Notes: generated by a model from the letters alone, not told the origin. Positions 41,294 through 49,803 are shown, counted from the first letter of the stretch. The stretch is 64,000 nucleotides of DNA from Streptomyces sp. NBC_00091 (GCF_026343185.1 NZ_JAPEMA010000001.1:1550001-1614000); one strand, 5' to 3'. Numbers and translations are program-made.

Positions 41294-41575
41294 ATGGCCG
41301 TTTTGGTCCACAGCCAGGGGGCGGCCTGGAACCAGGAGCTCTACCAGACGATCTTCGACCGGGTCATCCCGGACCGCGCGAACCCGCCTGCCGGACTGAT
41401 CATCCATACGGGGATGCCCGGCGACGGAGGCGGGTGGGAGGTCGTCGACGTGTGGGAGTCGCAGGCCGCGTTCCAGCGCTTCACAGAGGACGTCATCATG
41501 CCTGCCGCGCAGGAGCTCGGGGCGCCGCCGTTCGACACGAGGGTGGTCGAGATCTACAACCTGCTGGTCACTTAG
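41294..41575 (+). CDS. Small dimeric alpha/beta-barrel-like protein
   Basis: This 93-residue protein (AVLVHSQGAAWNQELYQTIF, then AGLIIHTGMPGDGGGWEVVD, VWESQAAFQRFTEDVIMPAA and RVVEIYNLLVT) has the beta-alpha-beta-beta rhythm of ABM/EthD-like small proteins. No catalytic residues are evident. It stands alone with GAGG before the ATG, next to the transposase fossil. Confidence 0.7.
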   Translation: MAVLVHSQGAAWNQELYQTIFDRVIPDRANPPAGLIIHTGMPGDGGGWEVVDVWESQAAFQRFTEDVIMPAAQELGAPPFDTRVVEIYNLLVT

Positions 41576-41619
41576 CCGATCGCTGGGAGCTGTCCGGCCG
41601 ATCAGTGCTCATCACCACC

Positions 41620-42400
41620 CTCTGGAGGGGGTCCTGGGGCGCGGCGACGGGCCGGTCAGGTTGAACGGCGTCGGGAAGCTGATCATCTCGCCGCTGACGG
41701 CGGAGGACATCCCGTCCAAGGCCAAGGAGCTGCACGCCGAGCTGGCGCGGATGCTCAAAAGGAACGTGATCGCCTGTCTGATCGAGCTCTACACGAACCT
41801 CGGTCTGCACGGCATGGCCGCGTCCTGCGGCATCCCCTACGACGTGCTGGCGTGACCGCGGAGTGGTACATCCGCGAGGAGACCCTGCGCGAGGCGAACA
41901 TCTGCCTGGTCAACTACCACCAGAAGCTGCCGGTGACCGCGATGTTCGGCTCCGGACCCTGTCCTCCCCCGACGGGCAGCGGTTCCCCACGCGGGGACAC
42001 GCACGGCGTCACCCTGGTCAACTTCGGCCTGTTCGACCTGGTCGGCAAGCAGCCCGGTCGCCGATCACTGGGACGACCGGCCGCCCCCTGGCGGGGTCGC
42101 TGAAGTACGGGCACGCCACCGCCTCGCTGATCGTCGGCAAGCCTTCGGCGTCATCCCGGCAGAACGCGCTGGCCGCCGCGCTGAAGGAGTACGGGGGCGC
42201 TCCGCAGCACGATCTACGCGGCGAAGTACCTGTCGGACTAGGGCTACCGGTGAAAGATCGCCCGACAGCTGAACAAGGGCGAGTCCCTGTACGCCCTGCG
42301 CCGCCAGCTCCACTACGCCCGCGAGGACAAGATCACTCCGCCGTCAGCCCGAGCAGCAGAACGAGCAGGCGTGGTGCCTGACGGTGACCAGGGACAACCG
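41620..42400 (+). pseudogene. Decayed Tn3-family transposase C-terminal region
   Basis: Fragments read in changing frames match Tn3-type transposases. These are VRLNGVGKLIISPLTAEDIP and KAKELHAELARML (from 41641), then TAEWYIREETLREANICLVN and YHQKLP (41852 on). HATASLIVGKPSASSRQNAL with AAALKEYG (about 42112-42190), TIYAAKYLSD followed by a stop (about 42209-42241), KIARQLNKGESLYALRRQLH (about 42254), and EQAWCLT (about 42365) follow. Several frameshifts, stops and at least one internal deletion are present. It cannot make an active enzyme and marks an old insertion. Terminal repeats were not found. Confidence 0.8.
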
Positions 42401-42849
42401 GCCGCCGCGGACCATGGCCGTGGACGAGCCCGGAGCCCGGCTGTAGAGCAGCAACCAAGCCGCGTGGCGGCAGATGGCCCGCCATCTGAGGGCCACTCAG
42501 CGCGCTCTCGACATGCCCCGCCGGAACCCACCCCGCGGTACACCGCAGGCACAGCCCGGTCCTTGGCTTCTCGCCAATCACGGCCGTCTCTCTCCAAAGC
42601 TGCGGAGGTGGGGAGCCGGGAAGCGGAGATGCTCCATGAACCCATCGTGAGCTGAGCTTCGACACGCCGCGCCGGCTCCGGGCCAGCGGGAGTGGAACGG
42701 AGGCGGTCGGTGGTATCGGGCCAGGATGACGCCCGACAGTCAAGAAAGGGCACACACCCACAACTGAATCGACTCTACGTTCGATCACTCATCCGCAGGT
42801 TTGGGTTCACACGAGGTGAGCCCGGGTGGTTCGACGAAGGGTTGAGTGA
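42401..42849. other. Intergenic stretch without a recognisable gene
   Basis: These 449 bases follow the transposase fossil. Short open frames on both strands lack homology and coding character, and GC is below the window average. The right end must contain the promoter of the protease gene (for example around 42760-42840), but no confident -35/-10 pair is seen. Probably more insertion debris. Confidence 0.4.
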
Positions 42850-45822
42850 GTGCGAGTGAGACTTCCGCTCCGATCGGTAGGTGTCGGAGCGTGTACAGCA
42901 GTGGTTCTCGTGTCCGCCGCGGCAGGCGCGGCGGCGAAGCCCCCGACGCCTTCGCCCACAGGGCTGCCGCCCGGTGCCGCTTCCTACTGGACAGCGAAGG
43001 AGGCGCAAGCCCTCTTGTCCCCGAAACAGATGGCGGCCGCCCGGTTATGGAAGCCCCCGGCCGCCGCAGGCGCGGCGCCGACGGCGGAGACACTGGGTTC
43101 ACGTGTGCCGACGCAGGACCCGGACGGGCCGGACGCCGGGGTGCTCTTCCGAATTTCCAAGGGGACGGTCTACTTTTGCGGCGCGAGCGTCGTCTCCAGC
43201 CCACACCGCAACCTTCTCGTGACGGCCGCCAACTGCTTGACCGGAGACGCCGAGGACAAGCTCGCCTTTGCTCCGCACGTCCTGAAGAACACCTCAGGCG
43301 CCCTGGAAGCGCCCAGGGGCCTCTATGCCGTCAAACAGCAGGGCAACCGGCCCATGGTGTGGACCGACTCCCGGGGCCAGGCTCAGTCGGGTGACGCCTC
43401 TTCCCCCTCAGGTGTCGGCTTCGCGACGGTCGACAAGGGCATCAAGAGCGAGCAGCTTGAGGACACAGTCCCAGGTCACCGTCTACTGACGGGTGCCGAG
43501 TACACACACAAGGGTGTTCGAGTCGCCGGCCACGGTGTCGCGGAAGAACCGGTCAAGGCATGCATCGGTGACACGTCCAAGGCGGACGTAGCCGACTCCA
43601 AGAGTCCGTACCTGCGGCTCGACTGCGGCAAGCCCGGCACAGACCTCGCCGACGGCTCGGCGTTCATCACCGACTACGACACGAAAACACGTGTCGGAAG
43701 CATCATCGGCGCCTCGGAGCGAGTCACCTCCCCTGACCGCCTCTCCGCGGTCTACAGCCCGTACCTCGACACCACGGTCCAAGACCTCTACGAGGAGGCG
43801 GTCCGCGGCAGCAAACCGGCCGCCACACCTCCGATCACCCCGCCGGGCACGAGCCCCTCACAGGTGCCACCCGGCCCAACGCCCTCCGGCACCCCTGCCA
43901 CGCCTCCCAAGCCCGCCGACCCGAGCCCTTCTGACGGCGGCGAGATGAGAGCCACGCCCGCCCAGATCGCCGCGGCGAAGGAGGTGGAGGCGTACTGGAC
44001 ACCCGAGCGCATCGCCAAGGCCGTCCCGGTGGACATCGGCAAGACGTCCGACGCCAGTGCCGCGCGGGAGAACGGTGTGACAGCAGCCGCGCCGTCCCAC
44101 TTCGACAACAACGGCGTGGCCACGGTCGGCGTGTTCCTCATCAACGAGGACGACGATCCCCAGTCGGACCCGGGCGGGCGTGATCAGTTCTGTTCCGCGA
44201 GTTCCGTGGCCTCACCGACCAAGTCGCTCGTGCTGACGGCTGCGCACTGCCTCAGTGACAACGACCGGTTCAAGCGACTGGCGTTCGCTCCCGGCTGGAA
44301 GCCGGACCCCGCTGCCCCGCAGACCCGTGGAACCGCGCCGTACGGCATCTTCCCGATCGAGCGGGGAAAGATCTGGATCGACGGCCGGTACCTGTCGCAG
44401 GGGCCCGCAAAGGCAGATGACCTCGACTTCGCGTTCCTGAAGACCGGCCCCAACTCGAGGGGACAGTTCCTGGAGAACGCCACCGGGATGGGCAACACCC
44501 TCACCACGCTCCAGTCGAGCCAGTTCAACCAGAAGAACGTGAGCCTGTTCGGGTTCCCCGGAGGGTCCAAGGCTCCGCTCGTGTGCCCGTCAACGAACAC
44601 CACCGGGTTCTCCGGACGATTCTTGAAGATCGCCTGCAAGGGCTACGAGGGCGGTTCGTCCGGAGGGCCCTTCCTGCGCAACTTCGATGGCAAACGCGGC
44701 GATGTGATAGGTGTCATCGGTGGCTGGAAAACCGGCGGACCGATCCCCGACGAGTCCTATTCTTCACAGTTCGACGCCGATATCGTCCGCCTGTACAACC
44801 AGGCGGTGAACGACTACGCGCCCGACACCCCCAACGGCGATGCGACGATGGGCAGCGCGGACCTCTGGAAACACGCCAACGGCGCCGCCTCGGGGACGTT
44901 CCACACCAGCTCCCAGCAGTTCGGCGACTCGGACCTCGTCGTCAAATGGGACGACGGCGAAGTCACCCTCTACCCGGGAGACCAGAACTTCGGATTCCAC
45001 ACAGGCTGCAAGCCCGATGCGCCCTGTGAGACGCAGCTGGCCAAGCCCAACGCCATGTGGAAGGACTACGCCGACGTCATCACGGCCGGAGACTACGCGG
45101 GGACCAACGCGTACGACCTGCTGGTCAAGTGGGTCGATGGTGAAGTCACCCTCTACCCGGACATCAGCGAGAGCACCCGGCTCCCCACAGCACTGGACCA
45201 GCACCTTCCCAACGAGATCACGCTCGCCGCACCCCACTCGGTATGGGAGTACGCCCGCGGGTTCGCCACCGGCAAGTACGCCGGCAACCAGTGGCCCGAC
45301 GACCTCATCGTCCGCTGGAACGACGGCGAGGTCACCAAGTACATCGACATCGACGGCAACGGACTGCACGCCGAGGAGCAGCTCGCAGCCCCGAACGACC
45401 GGTGGAAGACAGCAAGCCTCATCACCGGCGGCGACCTCGACGGTGACAGCAACGGCACCACAACTCCCAACCACGACCTGCTTGTCGTATGGACCAGCGG
45501 AACGGTGAGCGTCTTCCCCGACGTGAACTCCGGACGCCTGCAGAACGAAGAAGTCGTCGTATCAAGCTCCACCTGGACCCACGCTCGTGTCATCGCCCTC
45601 GGCGAGTACGGCATGAACGACTGGGAGGACGACCTGTTCGTCCGCTGGTCGGACGGCGAAGTCACCATGTACGGCAACACTCAAGCCGGCGGCATCGGCC
45701 GCGAGTACCAGCTAGTGCCCCCACCCGCAGCAGCGCGGGCAGCCACGGAACAAGGCGCCGTCCGACCGGACGACCCCTGTGCCAAGGTATGTGGACCGGA
45801 ACTGTATCGCCGTAGTCGCTAG
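42850..45822 (+). CDS. Large secreted trypsin-like protein: dead protease domain, active protease domain, five C-terminal repeats
   Basis: The 990-residue protein has a Sec signal (VGVGACTAVVLVSAAAGAAA). Domain 1 (about 75-320) has TAANCL with Asn128 where His should be and no GDSGG box (DLADGSAF), so it is probably inactive. A Pro-rich linker (325-362) follows. Domain 2 (about 370-655) has LTAAHC (His466), DDLDFAF (Asp526) and GGSSGGP (Ser604), a full triad. From about 695 five repeats end in W-x-D/S-G-x-V-x-x-Y/F-P (DLVVKWDDGEVTLYP and relatives). Codon 66 is TTA (43045-43047). This points to bldA-dependent, late expression of an exported protease. Confidence 0.88.
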   Translation: MRVRLPLRSVGVGACTAVVLVSAAAGAAAKPPTPSPTGLPPGAASYWTAKEAQALLSPKQMAAARLWKPPAAAGAAPTAETLGSRVPTQDPDGPDAGVLFRISKGTVYFCGASVVSSPHRNLLVTAANCLTGDAEDKLAFAPHVLKNTSGALEAPRGLYAVKQQGNRPMVWTDSRGQAQSGDASSPSGVGFATVDKGIKSEQLEDTVPGHRLLTGAEYTHKGVRVAGHGVAEEPVKACIGDTSKADVADSKSPYLRLDCGKPGTDLADGSAFITDYDTKTRVGSIIGASERVTSPDRLSAVYSPYLDTTVQDLYEEAVRGSKPAATPPITPPGTSPSQVPPGPTPSGTPATPPKPADPSPSDGGEMRATPAQIAAAKEVEAYWTPERIAKAVPVDIGKTSDASAARENGVTAAAPSHFDNNGVATVGVFLINEDDDPQSDPGGRDQFCSASSVASPTKSLVLTAAHCLSDNDRFKRLAFAPGWKPDPAAPQTRGTAPYGIFPIERGKIWIDGRYLSQGPAKADDLDFAFLKTGPNSRGQFLENATGMGNTLTTLQSSQFNQKNVSLFGFPGGSKAPLVCPSTNTTGFSGRFLKIACKGYEGGSSGGPFLRNFDGKRGDVIGVIGGWKTGGPIPDESYSSQFDADIVRLYNQAVNDYAPDTPNGDATMGSADLWKHANGAASGTFHTSSQQFGDSDLVVKWDDGEVTLYPGDQNFGFHTGCKPDAPCETQLAKPNAMWKDYADVITAGDYAGTNAYDLLVKWVDGEVTLYPDISESTRLPTALDQHLPNEITLAAPHSVWEYARGFATGKYAGNQWPDDLIVRWNDGEVTKYIDIDGNGLHAEEQLAAPNDRWKTASLITGGDLDGDSNGTTTPNHDLLVVWTSGTVSVFPDVNSGRLQNEEVVVSSSTWTHARVIALGEYGMNDWEDDLFVRWSDGEVTMYGNTQAGGIGREYQLVPPPAAARAATEQGAVRPDDPCAKVCGPELYRRSR

Positions 45823-45830
45823 ACCGGCAG

Positions 45831-45869
45831 CCGTGGGGACCCCGCCGGCAACACGCGGGGCCCCCACGG
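45831..45869 (+). terminator. Terminator after the protease gene
   Basis: CCGTGGGG-a-CCCCGC (45831-45845) pairs with GCGGGG-c-CCCCACGG (45855-45869), a 14-bp stem with one mismatch and a nine-base loop. It starts eight bases after the stop codon. Confidence 0.85.
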
Positions 45870-45889
45870 CCCAAACCAAGGAATGCTGT

Positions 45890-46387
45890 ATGCGGATACC
45901 AAGGTCCTTGATGGTTTTAACCGTCGCTGCTGCCCTCACCGGGTGTACGAGCACTGAACCGCCCCCGTACGAACCGGGAACGATATGGGAGCCCGACGAC
46001 GCCCTGCAAAGAGCACAAGCGGCTCTGAAGGATGGTGGCACACCGTCACAGCTCGTCCTCAAAGGAGCCCCGTACGTGGCTGGGGGCCTGGACAAGACGC
46101 TGGAAACAGGAGGTGACAAGCCCTACCGCTTTGACGCCGTCTGCGACAGCACCGATGTTCCCAAGATGACCCTCGTCCTCTCACGGGGCACGTCAAAGAA
46201 GCAGTTCGACATCGATTGCACAGGCACGAATGTCGTCCGCGTCAACTTCCCTGCAGGAGCTCCCGTCACCGTCAAGATCGCACCAGCAACCGGGAACCCC
46301 ACACCCATGGGCCTGGTTGCTTGGTACCTGATGACCCTTGAGCCCGCCGACGTGCACGGCTGCGCTAACGACATTGAGGGCTGTTAG
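45890..46387 (+). CDS. Small lipoprotein with TTA codon
   Basis: The 165-residue protein has a lipoprotein signal (RIPRSLMVLTVAAALTGC; lipobox LTGC). The mature part of about 145 residues contains four further cysteines (AVCDST, DIDCTG, HGCAND, EGC) and many Pro/Thr. AAGGA precedes the ATG by seven bases. Codon 10 is TTA (45917-45919), so its synthesis should depend on the bldA tRNA, like the protease just upstream. Function unknown. Confidence 0.82.
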   Translation: MRIPRSLMVLTVAAALTGCTSTEPPPYEPGTIWEPDDALQRAQAALKDGGTPSQLVLKGAPYVAGGLDKTLETGGDKPYRFDAVCDSTDVPKMTLVLSRGTSKKQFDIDCTGTNVVRVNFPAGAPVTVKIAPATGNPTPMGLVAWYLMTLEPADVHGCANDIEGC

Positions 46388-46605
46388 CCTGCGGCCTCCA
46401 GCCTTGCCAGGGTGCCCACTGTGACGGCGTGTGCACGGCGGACTCGGTCATCGCAGAAGCTGAAGAGCAGCACAGCTGGGCCAAGCACGAATCCTCGCTG
46501 CACGCCGTGAGGACGAATTGCCGCCTCAGCCGAGGAGCAGGAGCAGCCCCTACGCAGTCCCTCACGAGCCGTTGCCTGTCCGTCTACGAGCCTCCGGAGC
46601 GGTAG

Positions 46606-46866
46606 ATCGCTCTCGAGGCGATGCGCAGCATCCGGCTCACCGGTGCGCCGCCGCTGGACCTGGTCGCCGTGGACATCCAGCGCGCCCGCGACCACGGCTT
46701 CCCGGACTACAACCAGTGCCGCAGTGCGTACGGGCTACCGCCGTACCGCACGTTCGCCGAGCTCACGCCGGATCCGGCGATCAAGGGCACGAGGATGTCG
46801 GACGTGATCAAGCGGAACACGCAGATCACGAACATTCAGGACGACGTCTTCCATCTGCCGGTCTGA
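46606..46866 (+). pseudogene. Fossil of an animal-type haem peroxidase
   Basis: After a TAG at 46603-46605 the frame reads IALEAMRSIRLTG, then DLVAVDIQRARDHGFPDYNQ and GLPPYRTFAEL, the distal hallmark of An_peroxidase proteins (I-x-R-x-RDHG-x-PxYN). It then jumps to MSDVIKRNTQITNIQDDVF, the family's extreme C-terminus. The roughly 100 residues between these motifs, and the whole N-terminal part, are missing. It is therefore an internally deleted remnant with no function expected. Confidence 0.75.
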
Positions 46867-47284
46867 GGATCCTGGCCCGGCGGTCTCTACGGTGGCCGAA
46901 GCGGGTCTGGGCCTCCAGTACGGCTTCGGCGTAGCGTCCCGCCCACGCGCCCATCGCCCGGATCGGGCCCTGCAGCGCGACGCCCGCCTCGGTGAGGGCG
47001 TAGTCGACGCGCGGTGGGGCCTCGGCGTACGCCCTGCGTACGACCAGGCCGTTGTACTCGAGGCGGCGCAGGGCCTCGTTGAGTACCTTGGGGCTGATCC
47101 CACCGGTGCGGGTGATCAGCGCCCGGGGCCTCATGGGGCCGTCCTCGCCGAGGATGAACACGATCACGCTGTCCCAGCGGTTCGCCAGCACCTCGAAGGC
47201 CACCCTCGCCCGGCAGTCCGCCGCGAACTCCTCGCCGCCCAGGTCCTGTTCCTGTCCCTGTTCCTCTATCGCTCCGTCGGCCAT
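46826..47284 (-). CDS. HxlR family regulator
   Basis: This 152-residue protein has the HxlR winged-helix pattern: CRARVAFEVLANRWDSVIVF, then MRPRALITRTGGISPKVLNE, ALRRLEYNGLVVRRAY and VDYALTEAGVALQGPIRAMG. ATG 47284 is the likely start. Its C-terminal tail (RRDRRARILRPADGRRRPEC) overlaps the peroxidase fossil on the other strand and may be a read-through extension. It is divergent from the reductase gene across a long palindrome; many HxlR proteins respond to quinones or aldehydes. Confidence 0.9.
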   Translation of the reverse strand: MADGAIEEQGQEQDLGGEEFAADCRARVAFEVLANRWDSVIVFILGEDGPMRPRALITRTGGISPKVLNEALRRLEYNGLVVRRAYAEAPPRVDYALTEAGVALQGPIRAMGAWAGRYAEAVLEAQTRFGHRRDRRARILRPADGRRRPECS

Positions 47285-47300
47285 GTCTCCATCCTGCCCG

Positions 47301-47330
47301 GCCGATGCACACCATGTGGTGTGCATCGGC
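47301..47330. promoter_or_regulatory. HxlR operator: 13-bp perfect inverted repeat
   Basis: GCCGATGCACACC (47301-47313) and GGTGTGCATCGGC (47318-47330) are exact complements separated by ATGT. The site lies 17 bases upstream of the hxlR-type start and 53 before the reductase start, fitting control of both divergent genes. Confidence 0.85.
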
Positions 47331-47383
47331 ACGCCTAGCGTCGTTCCCGTCGCATCCCGCGACACGACGACAGGAGCAAGCGC

Positions 47384-48043
47384 ATGCGCATCGGCATTCT
47401 GGGAACAGGGGCCATGGCGACGGCCCTCGGCGGGGCCTGGGTACGAGCCGGCCATGACGTTCGGGTGGGTGGACGGGACACCGATGCGGCTTCCCGCACC
47501 GCGCGGCGGACCGGCGCCGCCGGGCACGGCAGCCTCGCGGAGGCGGCGGCCCACGGGGAAGTGGTGCTGACCGCCGTACCGGCGGATGCCGCGCCGCGGT
47601 TGGCGAAGCAGCTGGCCCACGTACTCGCCGGGCGGACGGTGATCGACTGCACCGTTCCGATGGCGCCGGGCCCGGACGGCGGCCCGGCCCTGACCACGGA
47701 CGGCGTCACGTCCGTCGCCCGGCTCATCGCGGACGCCGCCCCCGACGCCCACGTGGTGAAGGCCTTCGGGGTGTGCCACGAGAGCATCTGGACCCTGGAC
47801 CGTCCGGCCTTCGAAGGGGCGCCGCTGGCGGTGCCGTTCTGCACCGACGAGCCGGGCGCCGCCACGCGGGTGGCGGAGCTCATCGCCTCCATGGGCTGTA
47901 CGCCGTTGCCCTGCGGCGGTCTGGGCCGTGCCGCCCTGTTGGAGGCCACTGCCGTCTTCGCCATCGGCGTCTGGTGGTCGGGCGCCGAGGCCCGCTTCGC
48001 GTTTCCGTCCCCGGCGCTGGCCCCGGGGGCGGTGGACGACTAG
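47384..48043 (+). CDS. NADPH-dependent F420 reductase-like / NAD(P)-binding oxidoreductase
   Basis: This 219-residue protein starts RIGILGTGAMATALGGAWVR, a Rossmann GxGxxA nucleotide site. GHDVRVGGRD, VVLTAVPADAAPRLAKQL, TVIDCTVPM, AHVVKAFGVCHESIW and a C-terminal MGCTPLPCGGLGRAALLEAT follow. This is the F420:NADP oxidoreductase/YqeC-like family (2-dehydropantoate-like fold). The natural substrate is uncertain. It is divergent from, and likely repressed by, the HxlR protein. Confidence 0.87.
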   Translation: MRIGILGTGAMATALGGAWVRAGHDVRVGGRDTDAASRTARRTGAAGHGSLAEAAAHGEVVLTAVPADAAPRLAKQLAHVLAGRTVIDCTVPMAPGPDGGPALTTDGVTSVARLIADAAPDAHVVKAFGVCHESIWTLDRPAFEGAPLAVPFCTDEPGAATRVAELIASMGCTPLPCGGLGRAALLEATAVFAIGVWWSGAEARFAFPSPALAPGAVDD

Positions 48044-48066
48044 AACGTGTCCCGCGCGTACGAGCC

Positions 48067-48540
48067 CTACTCCACGACGAAGGGGGCGTAGCCCACCGGG
48101 ACCTCGCTCACCTGAAGGTCAGAGAAGAGCAAGGTCAGGTTGTGCGCGTTGGTCTCCATCCGTACCTCGTGGAAATCCATTCCGAGGGCCTTCGACCAGC
48201 GTCGGGTCGCCTCCGACTCGGGGAGCAGCTTGGCTCCCGGGTAAAGGCAGTGCCACTTCACGCCCCAGACGTATCCGTCGAGGTCGACACCGGATTCGTG
48301 GTCGATGAGCCGGTCGTCCAAAGAGATCCGCCAGATGCCCGCCGGCACGGACGTCTCGCACCGGGCCTCAACGCAGTACCTGAAGAGATACCGCAGGTGG
48401 GCTGGCGGGATGCCCGTACGGGGATCAGCCGTCGCGTAGACGATGACCTCGTAGTCGCGCATGTAGTTGGTGTATCCGTGGTGCACGACAGCGTGATCGA
48501 AGGTCTCGTCCAGCATCTGTTCCAGTACGGCAGCATCCAT
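48067..48540 (-). CDS. YxiG-like protein
   Basis: This 157-residue protein begins MDAAVLEQMLDETFDHAVVH and has YMRDYEVIVYATADP, LRYLFRYCVEARCETSV, and WGVKWHCLYPGAKLLPESEA. These are traits of a conserved family found in Streptomyces and Bacillus (YxiG-like). In Bacillus yxi genes neighbour the WapA toxin and immunity genes, but no toxin is next to it here. The role is unknown. Confidence 0.78.
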   Translation of the reverse strand: MDAAVLEQMLDETFDHAVVHHGYTNYMRDYEVIVYATADPRTGIPPAHLRYLFRYCVEARCETSVPAGIWRISLDDRLIDHESGVDLDGYVWGVKWHCLYPGAKLLPESEATRRWSKALGMDFHEVRMETNAHNLTLLFSDLQVSEVPVGYAPFVVE

Positions 48541-48563
48541 GCCGCCCTTCTACCTCACTCGGC

Positions 48564-49211
48564 CTAGCCGGTGGTGCTGCGGGGGAAGGTGATCTCGACG
48601 CGACGGTTCTTCTTGCGGCCCTCTTCGGTGGTGTTGTCGGCGATCGGGTAGTCCTCGCTGTAGCCGCGGACGTCGTAGGTGATGCCGGGGCTGGTGACGG
48701 TCTTGGCCAGCTCGGCCTGGACGGCGTCGGCGCGCTGCTTGGAGAGTTCCTTGCCGTGTTCGTAGCTGCCCTGGTCGTCGGTGAAGCCGAAGACGCGGAC
48801 GCGGGTGGCTTTTTGCTGGTTGATCTCTTGGGCGATGGCTTGTATGCGGGCGCCCGCCTGGGCGTTGAAAACGGCGCTGTTCTCGGGGAAGAGGACCTCT
48901 GACTGCAGGGCCATCATGACGTTCTGGTTCGTCTCCTGCCGGCGTTGCTCCCCGCCGAGGTCTTCGACGACCTCCACGAGATCCAGGATCTTGGGGGGCG
49001 CAAGGGTGCCGCCCTGTGGAAGCTTCAGTCCGGGGGACCTGGCATCGATGGGCAGTGGTGCAGATGCCGACGGCTCGGTGCCAGGCGGGACCGATGGCTT
49101 GACATCGTCAGCGTACGCGGCGGTCGCCCCGAGAAGGTGGGCACCGGCGACGACGAGCCCGGCGACTGCAATGGCCGCGGCAACGCGGTGTCGGCCAATG
49201 AGCTGTGTCAT
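48564..49211 (-). CDS. OmpA-domain surface protein next to the Tad locus
   Basis: The 215-residue protein has a Sec signal (VAAAIAVAGLVVAGAHLLGA), a Pro-rich spacer, then an OmpA C-terminal domain: LFPENSAVFNAQAGARIQAI, RVRVFGFTDDQGSYEHGKEL, SKQRADAVQAEL, VRGYSEDYPIADN and KKNRRVEITF. OmpA domains bind peptidoglycan non-covalently. It starts four bases after the lipoprotein stop and is downstream of the flp and TadG-like genes. It may anchor the pilus machinery in the wall, as OmpA-like TadG/TadF-type proteins do elsewhere. Confidence 0.88.
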   Translation of the reverse strand: MTQLIGRHRVAAAIAVAGLVVAGAHLLGATAAYADDVKPSVPPGTEPSASAPLPIDARSPGLKLPQGGTLAPPKILDLVEVVEDLGGEQRRQETNQNVMMALQSEVLFPENSAVFNAQAGARIQAIAQEINQQKATRVRVFGFTDDQGSYEHGKELSKQRADAVQAELAKTVTSPGITYDVRGYSEDYPIADNTTEEGRKKNRRVEITFPRSTTG

Positions 49212-49215
49212 TACG

Positions 49216-49803
49216 TCACCCCGAGATCTTGATCGTGGCCGTGGCGAACGTGGGAATCCCGAAGTCAACCTCGCTGGTGCTGGTGGGCGGCGCCGGGAAC
49301 TGCGCAAAGAAGGGAACGGACTCCCCCGGCCCGATACGCGTAATGCCAATTGTGCAGGAGCAGCGGCCCTCGGTGTCTCGCAGAACGTAATAGCGCTTCT
49401 TACCCTGCTTGTCGATCAACGTGGCACCAGCGACCGAGGCCGCACTCGCGCTTCGTTCATCACCACGCCAAGCCGCAGTCTCAACGTAGGCCTGAGTGCC
49501 GCTGTTCTTGATCAGTCCGCTGACCGTAACGAAATTACCGGCATCGCGGATGGCGGAATTGATCTCGAGGGTGATGCTCGCCGGACCCTTGGCAGTAGCG
49601 ATGACCTCTACGGGGCCGGGAGCCTTGGTCGCATTGGGCGCGGAAGACTGTGCAGTACTGCCTGACTGACCCTGCGCTCCAGCGGACTTTTGCGGAGCCT
49701 TCGGCTGCTCGTCGCCCCCGCACCCGGTCAGCGTGAGCGCCAGGACCGCCGCCGCTGCAACAGTCGCTCCCCCACGGACCTTAGCCATGTGCCGAATGCC
49801 CAT
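49216..49803 (-). CDS. Lipoprotein in the Tad locus
   Basis: The 195-residue protein has a lipoprotein signal (VRGGATVAAAAVLALTLTGC; lipobox LTGC), a Ser/Gln/Pro-rich spacer, and a beta-sandwich-like domain (PASITLEINSAIRDAGNFVT, VSGLIKNSGTQAYVETAAW, CSCTIGITRIGPGESVPFFA). The style resembles extracellular DUF4352-like immunoglobulin-fold proteins. It forms a tight pair with the OmpA gene. ATG 49803 has AAGGAA upstream; ATG 49788 is possible. Confidence 0.82.
   Translation of the reverse strand: MGIRHMAKVRGGATVAAAAVLALTLTGCGGDEQPKAPQKSAGAQGQSGSTAQSSAPNATKAPGPVEVIATAKGPASITLEINSAIRDAGNFVTVSGLIKNSGTQAYVETAAWRGDERSASAASVAGATLIDKQGKKRYYVLRDTEGRCSCTIGITRIGPGESVPFFAQFPAPPTSTSEVDFGIPTFATATIKISG

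Noticed and set aside
42313-42788. Minus-strand frames of about 150 codons beside the Tn3 fossil
   Set aside because: No similarity, no good start region and overlapping alternative frames; the area looks like insertion debris.
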